Of a stretch of DNA of 64,000 nucleotides, positions 53,973 through 62,547 are shown one piece after another. The notes under the pieces are model-generated. The model saw only the letters and a program-made list of their open reading frames with translations. It searched no databases and was not told the origin of the DNA. The DNA is taken from positions 81,913 to 145,912 of the forward strand of contig NZ_WHZV01000002.1 in assembly GCF_010667645.1 (NCBI RefSeq). The letters run 5' to 3'. Each line of letters starts with the position of its first letter. The stretch's first letter is position 1. Origin of the DNA: Bifidobacterium platyrrhinorum (lineage in GTDB: Bacteria > Actinomycetota > Actinomycetes > Actinomycetales > Bifidobacteriaceae). The position numbers and the translations under genes were made by a program.

Positions 53973-55925
53973 GTGACGACACCCGCACAGACGACGCAAG
54001 ACGACGCACGGCAGCCGGCCCCATCCGTATGTGATGGGGCCGGCTCGCCGTCGTCCGGGGCGGCCGCGACGCCGGCGGGCCCGGCGTCGGCCTCGACCTC
54101 GCGGCAGACGGATCCGCCGACGAATCCTGCGGATCCCGCACCGTCGGCCGGTGGCGCCGGATCCGCGGCATCGGCCGTTGGTGCGGGCGGAACGGCCGGA
54201 ACGGACGCGGCCGCGTCGCACCCCGGGCCGCGACCCACGGACTCCTACCCGATGGGCGCCTACCCGGTCTACGCCGAGACCATCGGCCTGTTCGGCCCGC
54301 GCCGCGACGACTTCTCCGCCCGCTACCACCTCACACGCTGGGGCAAGGCCAAACGCCTCGCGCACATCGTGCGCATCGTCAACCAGTTCGACGCGCTCAA
54401 GGGCCTCACGCCCGTCAAGATGCGCCTCATGTGCGAGGCGCTCGGACCCACCTTCGTCAAGGTCGGCCAGATCCTGTCGATGCGCTCCGAAATGCTGCCG
54501 CCCGCCTTCTGCGACGAACTCGCCAAACTGCGCGCCGACGCCGACCCGATGCCCTACGACACCGTCATCGGCGTGCTGAGCGACGAATACGGCAGGTCCG
54601 TCGACGAGATCTTCTCGCACATCGACCCCAAGCCGCTCGGCTCCGCCTCGCTCGCGCAGGTGCACCGCGCCACGCTCGTCACCGGCGAGGACGTGGCCGT
54701 CAAGGTGCAACGCCCCGGCGTGCGCGAGACCATGGCGCAGGACGTCTCGATCATGCGCTCGATCGCCCGCGCCGCCACCAGGGTCATCGGCTCCTCCCAG
54801 ATCGTCGACCTCAAGGGCGTGGTCGAGGAGCTGTGGGACACGTTCCAATCCGAAACCGACTTCCTCGTCGAGGCGCGCAACCTCGCCGCGTTCAAACGGT
54901 TCTCCGAGCCCTTCCGCTACATGGACTGCCCCACGCCGTACCCGGAACTGTGCACCGAACACGTGGTCGTCATGGAATACGTGGACGGCATCTCCGTGTC
55001 CCACCCCGGCCAGCTCGTCGCCGCCGGATACGACCTCAAGGACATCGGCACCAAACTCGTCGACAACTACGCCACGCAGATCCTCGACGCCGGCTTCTTC
55101 CACGCGGACCCGCACCCGGGCAACATCATCATCCGCGGCGGGCAGATCGTGCTCATCGACCTGGGCATGACCGGCCGCCTCGACGCCAAGACGCGCGCCG
55201 TGATGAAGGAGATGATCTTCGCCGTCGCCAAACAGGACTCGCCGGCGCTCGCCGACGGGCTGCTGCGTTTCGCCGGCGCCGAGGCCGACCCGGCCGACTA
55301 CCCCTCGCTGCTCGCCGACCTCGACGTGATCGTCAAGGAATACGGCACCGTGGACCTCGCCGACCTGGACATCGCCGCGTTCGTCACCTCGCTCACGCAG
55401 CTGGCCTCACGCCACGGCATCGAGGTGCCGAGCACCGTCACCACGGTGGGGCGCGCGCTCGTCACGCTCGAGGGCCTGCTGGACGAGTTCATCCCCGATG
55501 TGAACATGATCGAGATTATCTCGAAGCACATCGCCACCTCCAAGGCCCCCAAGGACGTGGCCAAGGACGAGCTGAAATCGCTGGGCGTGGAGGGGCATGC
55601 GGCGCTGCACAGCCTGCTCGAGGCGGCGAGCGAGCTCAACGTGGCCGCCAGGATGCTCACCCGCGGCCAGCTGCGCACGAACATGGAGCTCGTCGGCTCC
55701 GAGGAGCCGTTCCGCATGCTCTCCGACATGGTGAACCGCCTGACGATGGCGATGATCGTGGTGGGTCTGTTCATCGGCTCGTCGATCGTGTACTACGCCG
55801 GCATGAAGCCGATCATCTTCGGCATCCCCATCGTGGGGTTCATGGGCTACATCGTGGCCTTCGTCCTCGGCTGCTGGATCGTCGTGGACATCTACCTCAA
55901 AGGCCGCAAGACCAAGCGCCGCTAA
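53973..55925 (+). CDS. ABC1/AarF/UbiB family atypical kinase
   Basis: A 650-residue protein from GTG 53973. Residues 1-95 are a Pro/Ala/Ser/Gly-rich disordered extension. The UbiB-type core shows KVGQILSMRSEMLPP (KxGQ motif), GSASLAQVHRA (A-rich loop), VAVKVQRPGV (catalytic Lys), QSETDFLVEARN (ExD), GFFHADPHPGNIII and VLIDLGMTG. Two C-terminal helices (AMIVVGLFIGSSIVYYAG, GFMGYIVAFVLGCWIVVDIYL) anchor it in the membrane. The family supports quinone or lipid metabolism elsewhere. Bifidobacteria do not make ubiquinone, so a lipid-related role is more likely; that part is inference. Confidence 0.9.
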   Translation: MTTPAQTTQDDARQPAPSVCDGAGSPSSGAAATPAGPASASTSRQTDPPTNPADPAPSAGGAGSAASAVGAGGTAGTDAAASHPGPRPTDSYPMGAYPVYAETIGLFGPRRDDFSARYHLTRWGKAKRLAHIVRIVNQFDALKGLTPVKMRLMCEALGPTFVKVGQILSMRSEMLPPAFCDELAKLRADADPMPYDTVIGVLSDEYGRSVDEIFSHIDPKPLGSASLAQVHRATLVTGEDVAVKVQRPGVRETMAQDVSIMRSIARAATRVIGSSQIVDLKGVVEELWDTFQSETDFLVEARNLAAFKRFSEPFRYMDCPTPYPELCTEHVVVMEYVDGISVSHPGQLVAAGYDLKDIGTKLVDNYATQILDAGFFHADPHPGNIIIRGGQIVLIDLGMTGRLDAKTRAVMKEMIFAVAKQDSPALADGLLRFAGAEADPADYPSLLADLDVIVKEYGTVDLADLDIAAFVTSLTQLASRHGIEVPSTVTTVGRALVTLEGLLDEFIPDVNMIEIISKHIATSKAPKDVAKDELKSLGVEGHAALHSLLEAASELNVAARMLTRGQLRTNMELVGSEEPFRMLSDMVNRLTMAMIVVGLFIGSSIVYYAGMKPIIFGIPIVGFMGYIVAFVLGCWIVVDIYLKGRKTKRR

Positions 55926-55935
55926 GCCGCCGTGG

Positions 55936-56135
55936 CCGTTTTCTCCGGCTGCCCAGTTTGGAACCGGAGCGAACGGACTCTGGTGAATTCCTCGAGTCCG
56001 TTTGTTCCGGTCTGCAGGCTCGGAGCCGGGGACAACGTACGTGGGAGGATTCCCTAGAGTCCGTTTTCCCCGGTCCGACGGTTGACAGCCGGAGAGAACG
56101 TACTCCTGATGGTCTCTCGAGTCCGCTTGCTCCGG
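55936..56135. repeat. Alternating inverted-repeat array, left of the nuclease-like gene
   Basis: Seven copies of a 13-17-nt repeat (GAGTCCGTTTKYTCCGG and its complement) alternate in orientation, with starts at 55936, 55964, 55994, 56026, 56057, 56089 and 56119. Spacing is 28-32 bp, and the spacers differ. Adjacent inverted copies form hairpins with 13-16-nt loops and compensating changes in the arms. Confidence 0.88.
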
Positions 56136-56276
56136 TTGTGCGGGGCGCGGGCCGGCTGTCCACAGGGGTCCGCGGCCGGCTTGGATATCCACGGCGTCGT
56201 CCACCGTCGTGCACAGGAACCGTCCGATAGGCGTCCCGATTGGCGGATGGCGACGGTTCCCCTCTACGGTGGAGGG

Positions 56277-57239
56277 ATGAGACGGCACAAGGCGGTGGAC
56301 GAACTGATCGAACGGACCGAACGGCAGCATCGGTGCATGTACGGGGCCGACGATCATCTGCGCCGTGCGCTCAGGCGGCGGCACCTCAGGGGCGAACTGG
56401 TGTCGCCCTACCGCAACGTGTACGCGCGGGCCGAATACTGGAAGGGGCTGACGGCCTGCCAGCGGTCGCTGTGCGTGGCGCGTGCGTTGCACGCCAGACA
56501 CCCGGATTGGGTGTTCGCCGGCGAGACGGCATTGGACGCCCATGATTTCGACCACCCATGGGCGGTCCACGACCGCACGGTGACGATCGCCGATCCCGAA
56601 GGAGGCTCCGGTCGCCCCGCGCGCGGCGAGGAGGGGTATGCGCTCAGACGCGCGTACATGCCGCCGGTCGACGCCGTGACGCTGGCCGGCATCCCCGTCG
56701 CGCCGGCGGAATGGGTGCTGGTCGACTGCGCGACGCGTGTTCCGTTCCTACGGTCCCTGCCGATGTTTGACGCCGCGATCCGCAAGGGGACGGATATGGA
56801 ACAGGTGCGCGGGCTGTGCCGGTCGCTGCGCCGGGACTGCTCCGCCGTGGACCGGGTGCTGCGGTATGCCAACGGCAAGTGCGAGAACGGCGGTGAGTCG
56901 TTGGTGTACGGGGTGATCGTGGAGAACGGGTTCCCCGTCCCGCAATTCCAGGAGGAGTTCAGGTCCTCCGGCCGCACGTATCGCGTGGATTTCCTGTGGC
57001 GGCTGTCGGATGGCCGCACGGTGGTGCTGGAATACGACGGCATGCGCAAATACGTGGACCCCGCCATGGCCGGACGGAAGACGGTCGGGCAGGTGGTGGG
57101 CGACCAGTTGGCGAGGGACCGTGCCCTGGCGGAATTCGGCGTGACCACGGTGCTGCACTGCACCTATGACGATGTGTTCATGCAGGGGCCGCTGGTACGG
57201 ATGCTGCTGGATGCCGGAGTCCCCCGATTCGACGGCTAG
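56277..57239 (+). CDS. Predicted wHTH-DUF559-type (PD-(D/E)XK-like) protein
   Basis: A 320-residue protein. The N-terminal part (about 20-60: HLRRALRRRHLRGELVSPYRNVYAR) resembles the winged helix of AbiEi-type antitoxins, followed by an AbiEi-like central region (WVFAGETALDAHDF). The C-terminal 100 residues, from ESLVYGVIVENGFPVPQ through TYRVDFLWR and VVLEYDGMRKY, carry an E...D...E-x-D pattern as in DUF559/very-short-patch-repair-like PD-(D/E)XK nucleases. No AbiEii toxin is adjacent. A -10-like TACGGT lies 6 nt before the ATG, with no proper ribosome-binding site, so it may be leaderless. Alternating repeat arrays flank it on both sides. Nuclease activity is predicted, not certain. Confidence 0.75.
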   Translation: MRRHKAVDELIERTERQHRCMYGADDHLRRALRRRHLRGELVSPYRNVYARAEYWKGLTACQRSLCVARALHARHPDWVFAGETALDAHDFDHPWAVHDRTVTIADPEGGSGRPARGEEGYALRRAYMPPVDAVTLAGIPVAPAEWVLVDCATRVPFLRSLPMFDAAIRKGTDMEQVRGLCRSLRRDCSAVDRVLRYANGKCENGGESLVYGVIVENGFPVPQFQEEFRSSGRTYRVDFLWRLSDGRTVVLEYDGMRKYVDPAMAGRKTVGQVVGDQLARDRALAEFGVTTVLHCTYDDVFMQGPLVRMLLDAGVPRFDG

Positions 57240-57401
57240 GGGCGGATGGATGTTGTCGCATGATCATATCGGCGTGGGGACGGTGGAGGTCTCCCGCGAG
57301 GTGGAGAAGACGGCGGAGGCATCCTGCGAGGCTGCGCGGGCCCGGCGGACCGAAGTCGGGTGATGTTCTGAGTACGGTCATCCCGGCCTATGGCGTGGAA
57401 A

Positions 57402-57874
57402 CCGGAACGAATGGACTCGGGGAATCCGCCGAACTACGTTTGCTCCGGTTCCATGATGGGTAGCCGGAAGAAACGTGCGATGCCGGGCATGTCGGAGTGC
57501 GTTTCTTCCGGTTGGAGGTGTGGGACGAAAAGGTTGGACGTTTTGACGACCGAAGGCAATGGAGACTGGTGCGGTCGAGTCCGTTTGCTCCGGTCCCATG
57601 ATGGGTAGCCGGAAGAAACGTGCGATGCCGGGCATGGCGGAGTACGTTCGCCCCGGTTTGGCAGCGGGTGACCGGAGAAAACGTATGCGAGGAGATTGCT
57701 TCATTCCGTTTTCTCCGGCTTGAGGGTTCGAAACCGGAGAAAACGTATGAGACTCGGTGTTTCCAAGTACGTTGTTCCCGGTTGCCAAGCCGGGAGCCGG
57801 AGAAAACGTATGCGGAGGAATCCTCCGAGTGTGTTTTCTCCGGTGTGTGGTTCCCAAGCCGGAACAAACGTACG
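57402..57874. repeat. Alternating inverted-repeat array, right of the nuclease-like gene
   Basis: Fourteen copies of the same repeat as at 55936-56135 (CCGGAGAAAACGTAYGC and its complement). Starts are at 57402, 57435, 57464, 57495, 57577, 57609, 57640, 57672, 57706, 57734, 57766, 57797, 57827 and 57859. Orientation alternates and spacing is 28-34 bp, except for one 82-bp step. A longer segment (CCATGATGGGTAGCCGGAAG and beyond) is itself duplicated at about 57450 and 57595. No gene is seen in 57240-57883. Confidence 0.88.
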
Positions 57875-57883
57875 GGGTAGGGT

Positions 57884-58273
57884 TCACTCGCCGGCGAGGC
57901 GGTTGGAGATGAGGCGGTTGAGGCTCACGTGCTGTTCGGCGGCCTCGATGCTCAGGGCGCGGTGCAGCTCCGGTGGGATGCGCACGAGGATGCGACCGGA
58001 GAAGCTGCGTTCCGACAGGGGTTCGGGAGCCTCCTTTCCGGCGGCGTGCAGCCGGGCGACCGCTTTCTCGACGGCGTCCCTCACGCCGACGAACGCGTCC
58101 AGCTGGGAGGCGCTGTCGTAGGTGACGTCCGGCATTTCGGCGCAGGAAGCGACGAAGCGTTTCTTCGCCGCCTCCCAGCGCACGCGGTAGGCGTAATGGC
58201 CGATGTCGACGGGCTTGGCTCCGGCGGCGGTCTCGGAAGCAATTTCGGAAGTGGTCTTGGAGGAATCGCTCAT
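57884..58273 (-). CDS. HicB-family antitoxin-like protein without a HicA partner
   Basis: A 129-residue protein. A partial HicB fold (YRVRWEAAKKRFVASCAEMPDVTYDSAS) is followed by a helix and a C-terminal ribbon-helix-helix: FSGRILVRIPPELHRALSIEAAEQHVSLNRLISNRLAGE. No HicA toxin (small dsRBD-like ORF) is found on either side. A perfect palindrome ATATCG-A-CGATAT lies 11 bp before the start and overlaps a -10-like TATCAT, so autoregulation by the RHH domain is likely. It is either an orphan antitoxin or a stand-alone regulator. Confidence 0.85.
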   Translation of the reverse strand: MSDSSKTTSEIASETAAGAKPVDIGHYAYRVRWEAAKKRFVASCAEMPDVTYDSASQLDAFVGVRDAVEKAVARLHAAGKEAPEPLSERSFSGRILVRIPPELHRALSIEAAEQHVSLNRLISNRLAGE

Positions 58274-58283
58274 AGCGGTAATG

Positions 58284-58296
58284 ATATCGACGATAT
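58284..58296. promoter_or_regulatory. Palindromic operator of the hicB-like gene
   Basis: ATATCG-A-CGATAT, centred 17 bp upstream of the minus-strand start. TATCAT on the minus strand ends 7 nt before the ATG, again a leaderless layout. Confidence 0.6.
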
Positions 58297-58379
58297 GGTC
58301 CCACGGCCGTGCGGATGGGGTGTCGAAATCAAACCGACATGTGCGCGGTGACTGGCGGGGCCACGACCCCGCCCATCGG

Positions 58380-60593
58380 TCACAGGCGTTCGAGTCCGAC
58401 CAGCAGGCAGTGCTCGGGGGCGAGCTGCGGCAGGCGGATGCCCCATTGGGCGAGCGTAGCGCCGTCGACGGCGATGCCCTCGTCGCTCCACCAGTCGAGT
58501 GCGGTGCGGCAGTTCGGGCTCAGCTCGCCCTCGTACAGCGCGACGCCGCCGACCGGGCGCACGCGGTACACGGCCGACTCGTCCAATCCGGGGAAGCGCG
58601 TGAGGCCGTACGGGTATTCGCGCGACGAGGCCACGGCGGCGAAGCGGAACACGGCGCGCGAACGGTCCGGGGCGATGAGCCCGTCGACGCGCACGGCGGG
58701 GTCCGTGGAGTCGACGTGCACGAGATCGCCCTGCGGGATCGCGGTGCGGCGTTCCTTGTACAGGTCGATCCAGCGCTTGAGCCGTGCGAGGCCGTCGTCG
58801 TCGAGCTTCATGATGTTCCATTCGATGCCGAGATGGCCGAAGAACGCGGTCGCCGCGCGCGTGGTGAGCGTGGTGGTGCGGCGGGTGGCGTGGTTGGGGG
58901 ATTCGGAGATGTGTTCGCCGATCATCTCCGGCGGCACGATGAGCGAGGTGCCGCGCTGGATGTCCGCGCGCTCCACCGGGTCGGTGCAGTCGGACGCCCA
59001 CACGCGCGAGCAGCGGGTGAGCACGCCGGCGTCGATGCGGCCGCCGCCCGACGAGCAGGATTCGATCTCCAGTCCGGGGTGCTTCGCGCGCAGCCGGTCG
59101 ACGATCGCGTAGAACGCCTCGGTCTGCCCGTGCACGGCCGGGCGGCCGGAGGCGGGGGAGAGCGGTTCGGTGAGGAAGCGGTTGTGGTCCCACTTGATGT
59201 AGTCGATGCGGTATTCGCCCACCAACGCGTCGATGCACCCCTCCACGTAACGCGCGGCGGCCGGGTTCGTCAGGTCGATGACCTGCTGGCTGCGCGCCTC
59301 GACCGGCAGGCGGGAGGCGTTCGGCGCGAGCATCCAGTCGGGGTGTTCGCGCGCCACGTCGGAATCGGGGCTGATCATCTCCGGCTCGAACCACAGGCCG
59401 AACTCCATGCCGAGCCCGTGCACGTGGTCGGCCACGCGGGTCAGGCCGTCAGGCCACACGTCCTTGTCCACCTGCCAGTCGCCCAGGCCCTTGGTGTCGT
59501 CGCGGCGGCCGGTGAACCAGCCGTCGTCGATGACGAAGCGTTCGATGCCCACTGCGGCGGCGGCGTCCGCCAGGGCGATTACCTTCTCTTCGCTCTGGCC
59601 GAAATACATGGCCTCCCATGTGTTGAGCGTGACCGGGCGCGGGCGGCCCGGGTCGGCGAGCTCCGGATGGAAACTGCGCAGGTAGGCGTGGAAGCGGGCG
59701 GAGACCTCGTTGAGGCCGTCGCCCACGGCGACGAGCAGACGCGGTGCATGGTAGGTCCCGCCGGGCGCGAGCTCGATCTCGCCGGCGTAGGGCAGTTCGC
59801 CGCCGCCGATCACGCCGTGCGTGTACGGCGTGCGTTCGGCGAAGACGGTGCTGTTGCCGCTGAACGCCACGTGCGCGGAGAGGACGAGCCCGTGCTCGAA
59901 GCCGAATCCGGGCATGCCTGCGCTCAGCAGGGTCGCCGAGTCGAAGTCGGGGCGGCCCATGCGCGAGTTCTTCTCGAACAGTCCGTCGGTGAGCGGCTGG
60001 CGCTGCAACGCGCGTTCACGCAGGTGATGGCCGGTGCACGTCTCGATCTCGCCGACCTGCGGCGGCAGCGGCACGACCGGGGTGAACCGTGAGACGACGA
60101 GCGGCGTGGCGGCGGTGTTGGTCAGGGCCGTGTCGATGCGGATGAGTCCCTCCGCGCCGATGGCGACGGTTGCGGCGATCGCGACGCCGGCGGTGTCGTC
60201 CGCCGCGTCGAAGGACAGCGAACCGGCGGTGTGGGAGGATCCGGTGACGGTCAGACGCGGGAAGACCTCCACGCCGCCGCGGCTCACCTGCAGGGCGGGC
60301 GTGCCGGTCCATCCTTCCGCCTGCGTGGGCAGGATGGTGGGCGATTCGCTGACGGACAGGCCCGCGTCGAGTGTCTGCGGGAACTGCGGGTCCACATCCG
60401 GGAGGACGGCGGCGGGCGTGGCGGACGGGGAGGTGGACGCCGCCGCGGCGGGGGCCGCGTCCGGCGCCGCGGACCGGGTGACGGAGACGATGTGGGGCAG
60501 GCGGCCCTCGTCGAACCCCACGGTGAGCCGGACTGGGCGCCCGGCGCCCGGCGCGGGGGTCGGCTGGGTGATGGTCACGGCGTTCATGTGCAT
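58380..60593 (-). CDS. GH36 alpha-galactosidase
   Basis: A 737-residue enzyme that releases terminal alpha-galactose from raffinose-family sugars and melibiose, without a signal peptide. Order: an N-terminal beta-sandwich with a Pro/Ala/Ser-rich insertion (about 40-65), then the TIM barrel beginning LNTWEAMYFGQSEEK, with FVIDDGWFTGRRDD, GMEFGLWFEPEMISPDSD, YIKWDHNRFL (nucleophile Asp), ESCSSGGGRIDAG and WASDCTDPVERADIQRG (acid/base Asp), and a C-terminal beta-domain. GAGG lies 8 nt before the ATG. It is divergent from the ABC transporter genes and shares their operators. Confidence 0.95.
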   Translation of the reverse strand: MHMNAVTITQPTPAPGAGRPVRLTVGFDEGRLPHIVSVTRSAAPDAAPAAAASTSPSATPAAVLPDVDPQFPQTLDAGLSVSESPTILPTQAEGWTGTPALQVSRGGVEVFPRLTVTGSSHTAGSLSFDAADDTAGVAIAATVAIGAEGLIRIDTALTNTAATPLVVSRFTPVVPLPPQVGEIETCTGHHLRERALQRQPLTDGLFEKNSRMGRPDFDSATLLSAGMPGFGFEHGLVLSAHVAFSGNSTVFAERTPYTHGVIGGGELPYAGEIELAPGGTYHAPRLLVAVGDGLNEVSARFHAYLRSFHPELADPGRPRPVTLNTWEAMYFGQSEEKVIALADAAAAVGIERFVIDDGWFTGRRDDTKGLGDWQVDKDVWPDGLTRVADHVHGLGMEFGLWFEPEMISPDSDVAREHPDWMLAPNASRLPVEARSQQVIDLTNPAAARYVEGCIDALVGEYRIDYIKWDHNRFLTEPLSPASGRPAVHGQTEAFYAIVDRLRAKHPGLEIESCSSGGGRIDAGVLTRCSRVWASDCTDPVERADIQRGTSLIVPPEMIGEHISESPNHATRRTTTLTTRAATAFFGHLGIEWNIMKLDDDGLARLKRWIDLYKERRTAIPQGDLVHVDSTDPAVRVDGLIAPDRSRAVFRFAAVASSREYPYGLTRFPGLDESAVYRVRPVGGVALYEGELSPNCRTALDWWSDEGIAVDGATLAQWGIRLPQLAPEHCLLVGLERL

Positions 60594-60684
60594 GGCATAC
60601 CTCGATGTATTCGTATGGTCTCGATGTGTATTCGGTGTGCGACCGTGCGGCCCCGCGCATGCGCTCGAGGGGTGTCACCGCCAC

Positions 60685-60700
60685 AGGGAATCGATACCAA
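60685..60700. promoter_or_regulatory. LacI-type operator 1 (GH36 side)
   Basis: AGGGAATCGATACCAA, degenerate copy of the GTGGAATCGATACCAC palindrome, immediately downstream of the minus-strand -10. Confidence 0.75.
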
Positions 60701-60702
60701 AG

Positions 60703-60730
60703 AGAATACATCGTGGAATCGGTACCACAA
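60703..60730 (-). promoter_or_regulatory. Predicted promoter of the GH36 gene
   Basis: Minus strand: -35 TTGTGG (60725-60730), 16-bp spacer, -10 TATTCT (60703-60708). Operator 2 overlaps the -35 and fills the spacer. Confidence 0.6.
60713..60728. promoter_or_regulatory. LacI-type operator 2 (GH36 side)
   Basis: GTGGAATCGGTACCAC, one base from the third site. Confidence 0.8.
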
Positions 60731-60862
60731 AATCGCAATGGGGAATGACCACGTTGTCATCGAGGTTGAAATGCTGTGTAAACCCTTATTTTTCAATACA
60801 TCTATCGTTCTACGCAGCAAGAAACGCGCAAGCGTTTTCGCAAAACGACACGCCGCATATGG

Positions 60863-60890
60863 TTGACGTGGAATCGATACCACCTACAAT
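60863..60890 (+). promoter_or_regulatory. Predicted promoter of the ABC transporter operon
   Basis: -35 TTGACG (60863-60868), 16-bp spacer, -10 TACAAT (60885-60890). The spacer is occupied by operator 3. The transcript would have a leader of about 110 nt before the binding-protein gene. Confidence 0.7.
60868..60883. promoter_or_regulatory. LacI-type operator 3 (ABC transporter side)
   Basis: GTGGAATCGATACCAC, between the -35 and -10 of the plus-strand promoter, the strongest repression position. The cognate LacI gene is not in the window next to it. Confidence 0.82.
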
Positions 60891-61008
60891 GGAGCCATCG
60901 GAAATTCCGGGGTTGCGGCGCCGCAGTGACGGGCGTCGGGCCCCGCCAACCGCCGATGGATTCGTCCCGCTGGAGGGCGGGTCGAGGAACCACATAAGGA
61001 AAGGCTCA

Positions 61009-62358
61009 ATGATGAGGAATTGGAAGAAAGCGACCGCCGTCATTGCCAGCGTCGCCGCCATGGGCATGATGTTCGCCGGCTGCGGCAACCCCGCGGCCGC
61101 CGGAAGCGACGACAGCACCGACACCTCCTCCGCCGACTACTGGCCGGCCGAGGACACCAAGCTCGACGGCGTCAAGCTCACGTTCTGGGCCGCCCAGAAC
61201 TCCAACAAGATCCCGGTGAAGGTCATCAAGGACTTCGAGTCCAAGACCGGCGCCAAGATCGACCTGCAGACCATTCCGGACAACTACGAGTCCAACGTGC
61301 AGACCAAGATCACCACCGGCGATTCCCCGGACCTCATGTTCTGGCAGGCCGTGCCGTCCACCCTGGCCGGCTTCGTCGCCCAGGACAAGCTGCAGAAGCT
61401 CGACAACGCCCCGTGGCTGAAGAACTACGCGGACGGCATCGCCGACGCCGGCGGCAAGTACCAGGACACCTACTACGGCGCCCTCGTCTCCGCCCCGGAC
61501 ACCGAAGGCGTGTGGTACAACAAGCAGGTCTTCGAGAAGGCCGGCATCACCGAGACCCCGAAGAACTGGGACGAATTCATCGCCGCCGCCAACAAGATCA
61601 AGAGCTCCGGCGCCGCCGACTCCGCGCTCTTCGAAATGGCCGGCTCCCAGTGGGGCACCCAGTGGGCCGTGCAGGTCCAGCTCGCCGAGGCCGCCAAGGC
61701 CGGCCTGTGGGACAAGGTCAACTCCAACAAGGACAGCTTCGAGGGCAAGGACATCCTCGGCGCCATCAAGGAGTACAAGCAGATGCTTGACGACGGTCTG
61801 TACAACAAGGACGCCGGCTCCGCCAAGGACACCGACCAGGCCCAGGCCCTGCTCGACGGCAAGACCGGCATGATCATCCAGACCAACTCGATGTTCAACG
61901 CCATCTCCGCCCTCGCCGACGGCGACAAGGCCAAGCTGGACGACACCATCGGCTTCTTCCCGATCTCCAAGGAAGGCAACATCGCCACCTCCATCCCGCA
62001 GCAGGGCAACTCGGTCGTCGCCTTCAAGACCGGCGACTCCAAGCGCGAGGCCGCGACCCGCCAGTTCATCGAGTTCTGGCTCGGCTCCGAGTACGAGACC
62101 TTCATCAAGGACCAGAACCTCGTGTCCATCATGAAGGACGTCAAGACCCCGGACACCGTGCCGCAGGCCCAGCTCGACGCCTTCGACGCCCTCTCCAACG
62201 CCGTCGGCTCCATGCAGTCCCAGGCCGTCGCCAACCCGGATCTCTACCTGAACCTCGCCAACATGGTCAACGGCACCCAGACCCCGGAGCAGGTCGCGAA
62301 AACCACCCAGGACCAGTTCGCCCAGATCGCCAAGGCGCAGGGCGTCAAGGGATTCTGA
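61009..62358 (+). CDS. Carbohydrate ABC transporter substrate-binding lipoprotein
   Basis: A 449-residue lipoprotein. The signal peptide MMRNWKKATAVIASVAAMGM...MFAGC ends in a lipobox with the acylated Cys at about residue 25, followed by a Ser/Asp/Thr linker. The family 1 solute-binding domain (KLTFWAAQNSNKIPVKVIKDF, TTGDSPDLMFWQA, YYGALVSAPDTEGVWYNKQVFEKAG) is full length. It captures oligosaccharides for the two permeases that follow. Next to the GH36 gene and under the same operators, the likely ligands are raffinose-type alpha-galactosides. AAGGAAAGG precedes the double ATG. Confidence 0.92.
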   Translation: MMRNWKKATAVIASVAAMGMMFAGCGNPAAAGSDDSTDTSSADYWPAEDTKLDGVKLTFWAAQNSNKIPVKVIKDFESKTGAKIDLQTIPDNYESNVQTKITTGDSPDLMFWQAVPSTLAGFVAQDKLQKLDNAPWLKNYADGIADAGGKYQDTYYGALVSAPDTEGVWYNKQVFEKAGITETPKNWDEFIAAANKIKSSGAADSALFEMAGSQWGTQWAVQVQLAEAAKAGLWDKVNSNKDSFEGKDILGAIKEYKQMLDDGLYNKDAGSAKDTDQAQALLDGKTGMIIQTNSMFNAISALADGDKAKLDDTIGFFPISKEGNIATSIPQQGNSVVAFKTGDSKREAATRQFIEFWLGSEYETFIKDQNLVSIMKDVKTPDTVPQAQLDAFDALSNAVGSMQSQAVANPDLYLNLANMVNGTQTPEQVAKTTQDQFAQIAKAQGVKGF

Positions 62359-62547
62359 TCCAGGCACCCGACCATCCCATCCACCATCCGCCGGCCGCCC
62401 CGAACGAGCGTCCGGTCGGATGAACGGCCGGCCGCACGCCCCGCACGTGCCGCCGACCCCGATCGATACGCGCCCGGGGCGGCAGGTCCGCCCCGCCGCT
62501 CCGGGCTTACGAATCGGTGAGCCACACACAATAAGGAAACGAATCAC

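Noticed and set aside
56277..57239. A complete AbiE toxin-antitoxin pair
   Set aside because: No AbiEii nucleotidyltransferase toxin gene is adjacent, and the C-terminal half looks like DUF559 rather than the AbiEi C-domain.
55936..57874. CRISPR array
   Set aside because: Repeats are only 13-17 nt, alternate in orientation, have 11-16-nt spacers and tolerate substitutions. No cas gene is present.
57884..58273. Active HicAB toxin-antitoxin module
   Set aside because: No hicA-sized frame with the GSHxxF-type motif is found on either side.
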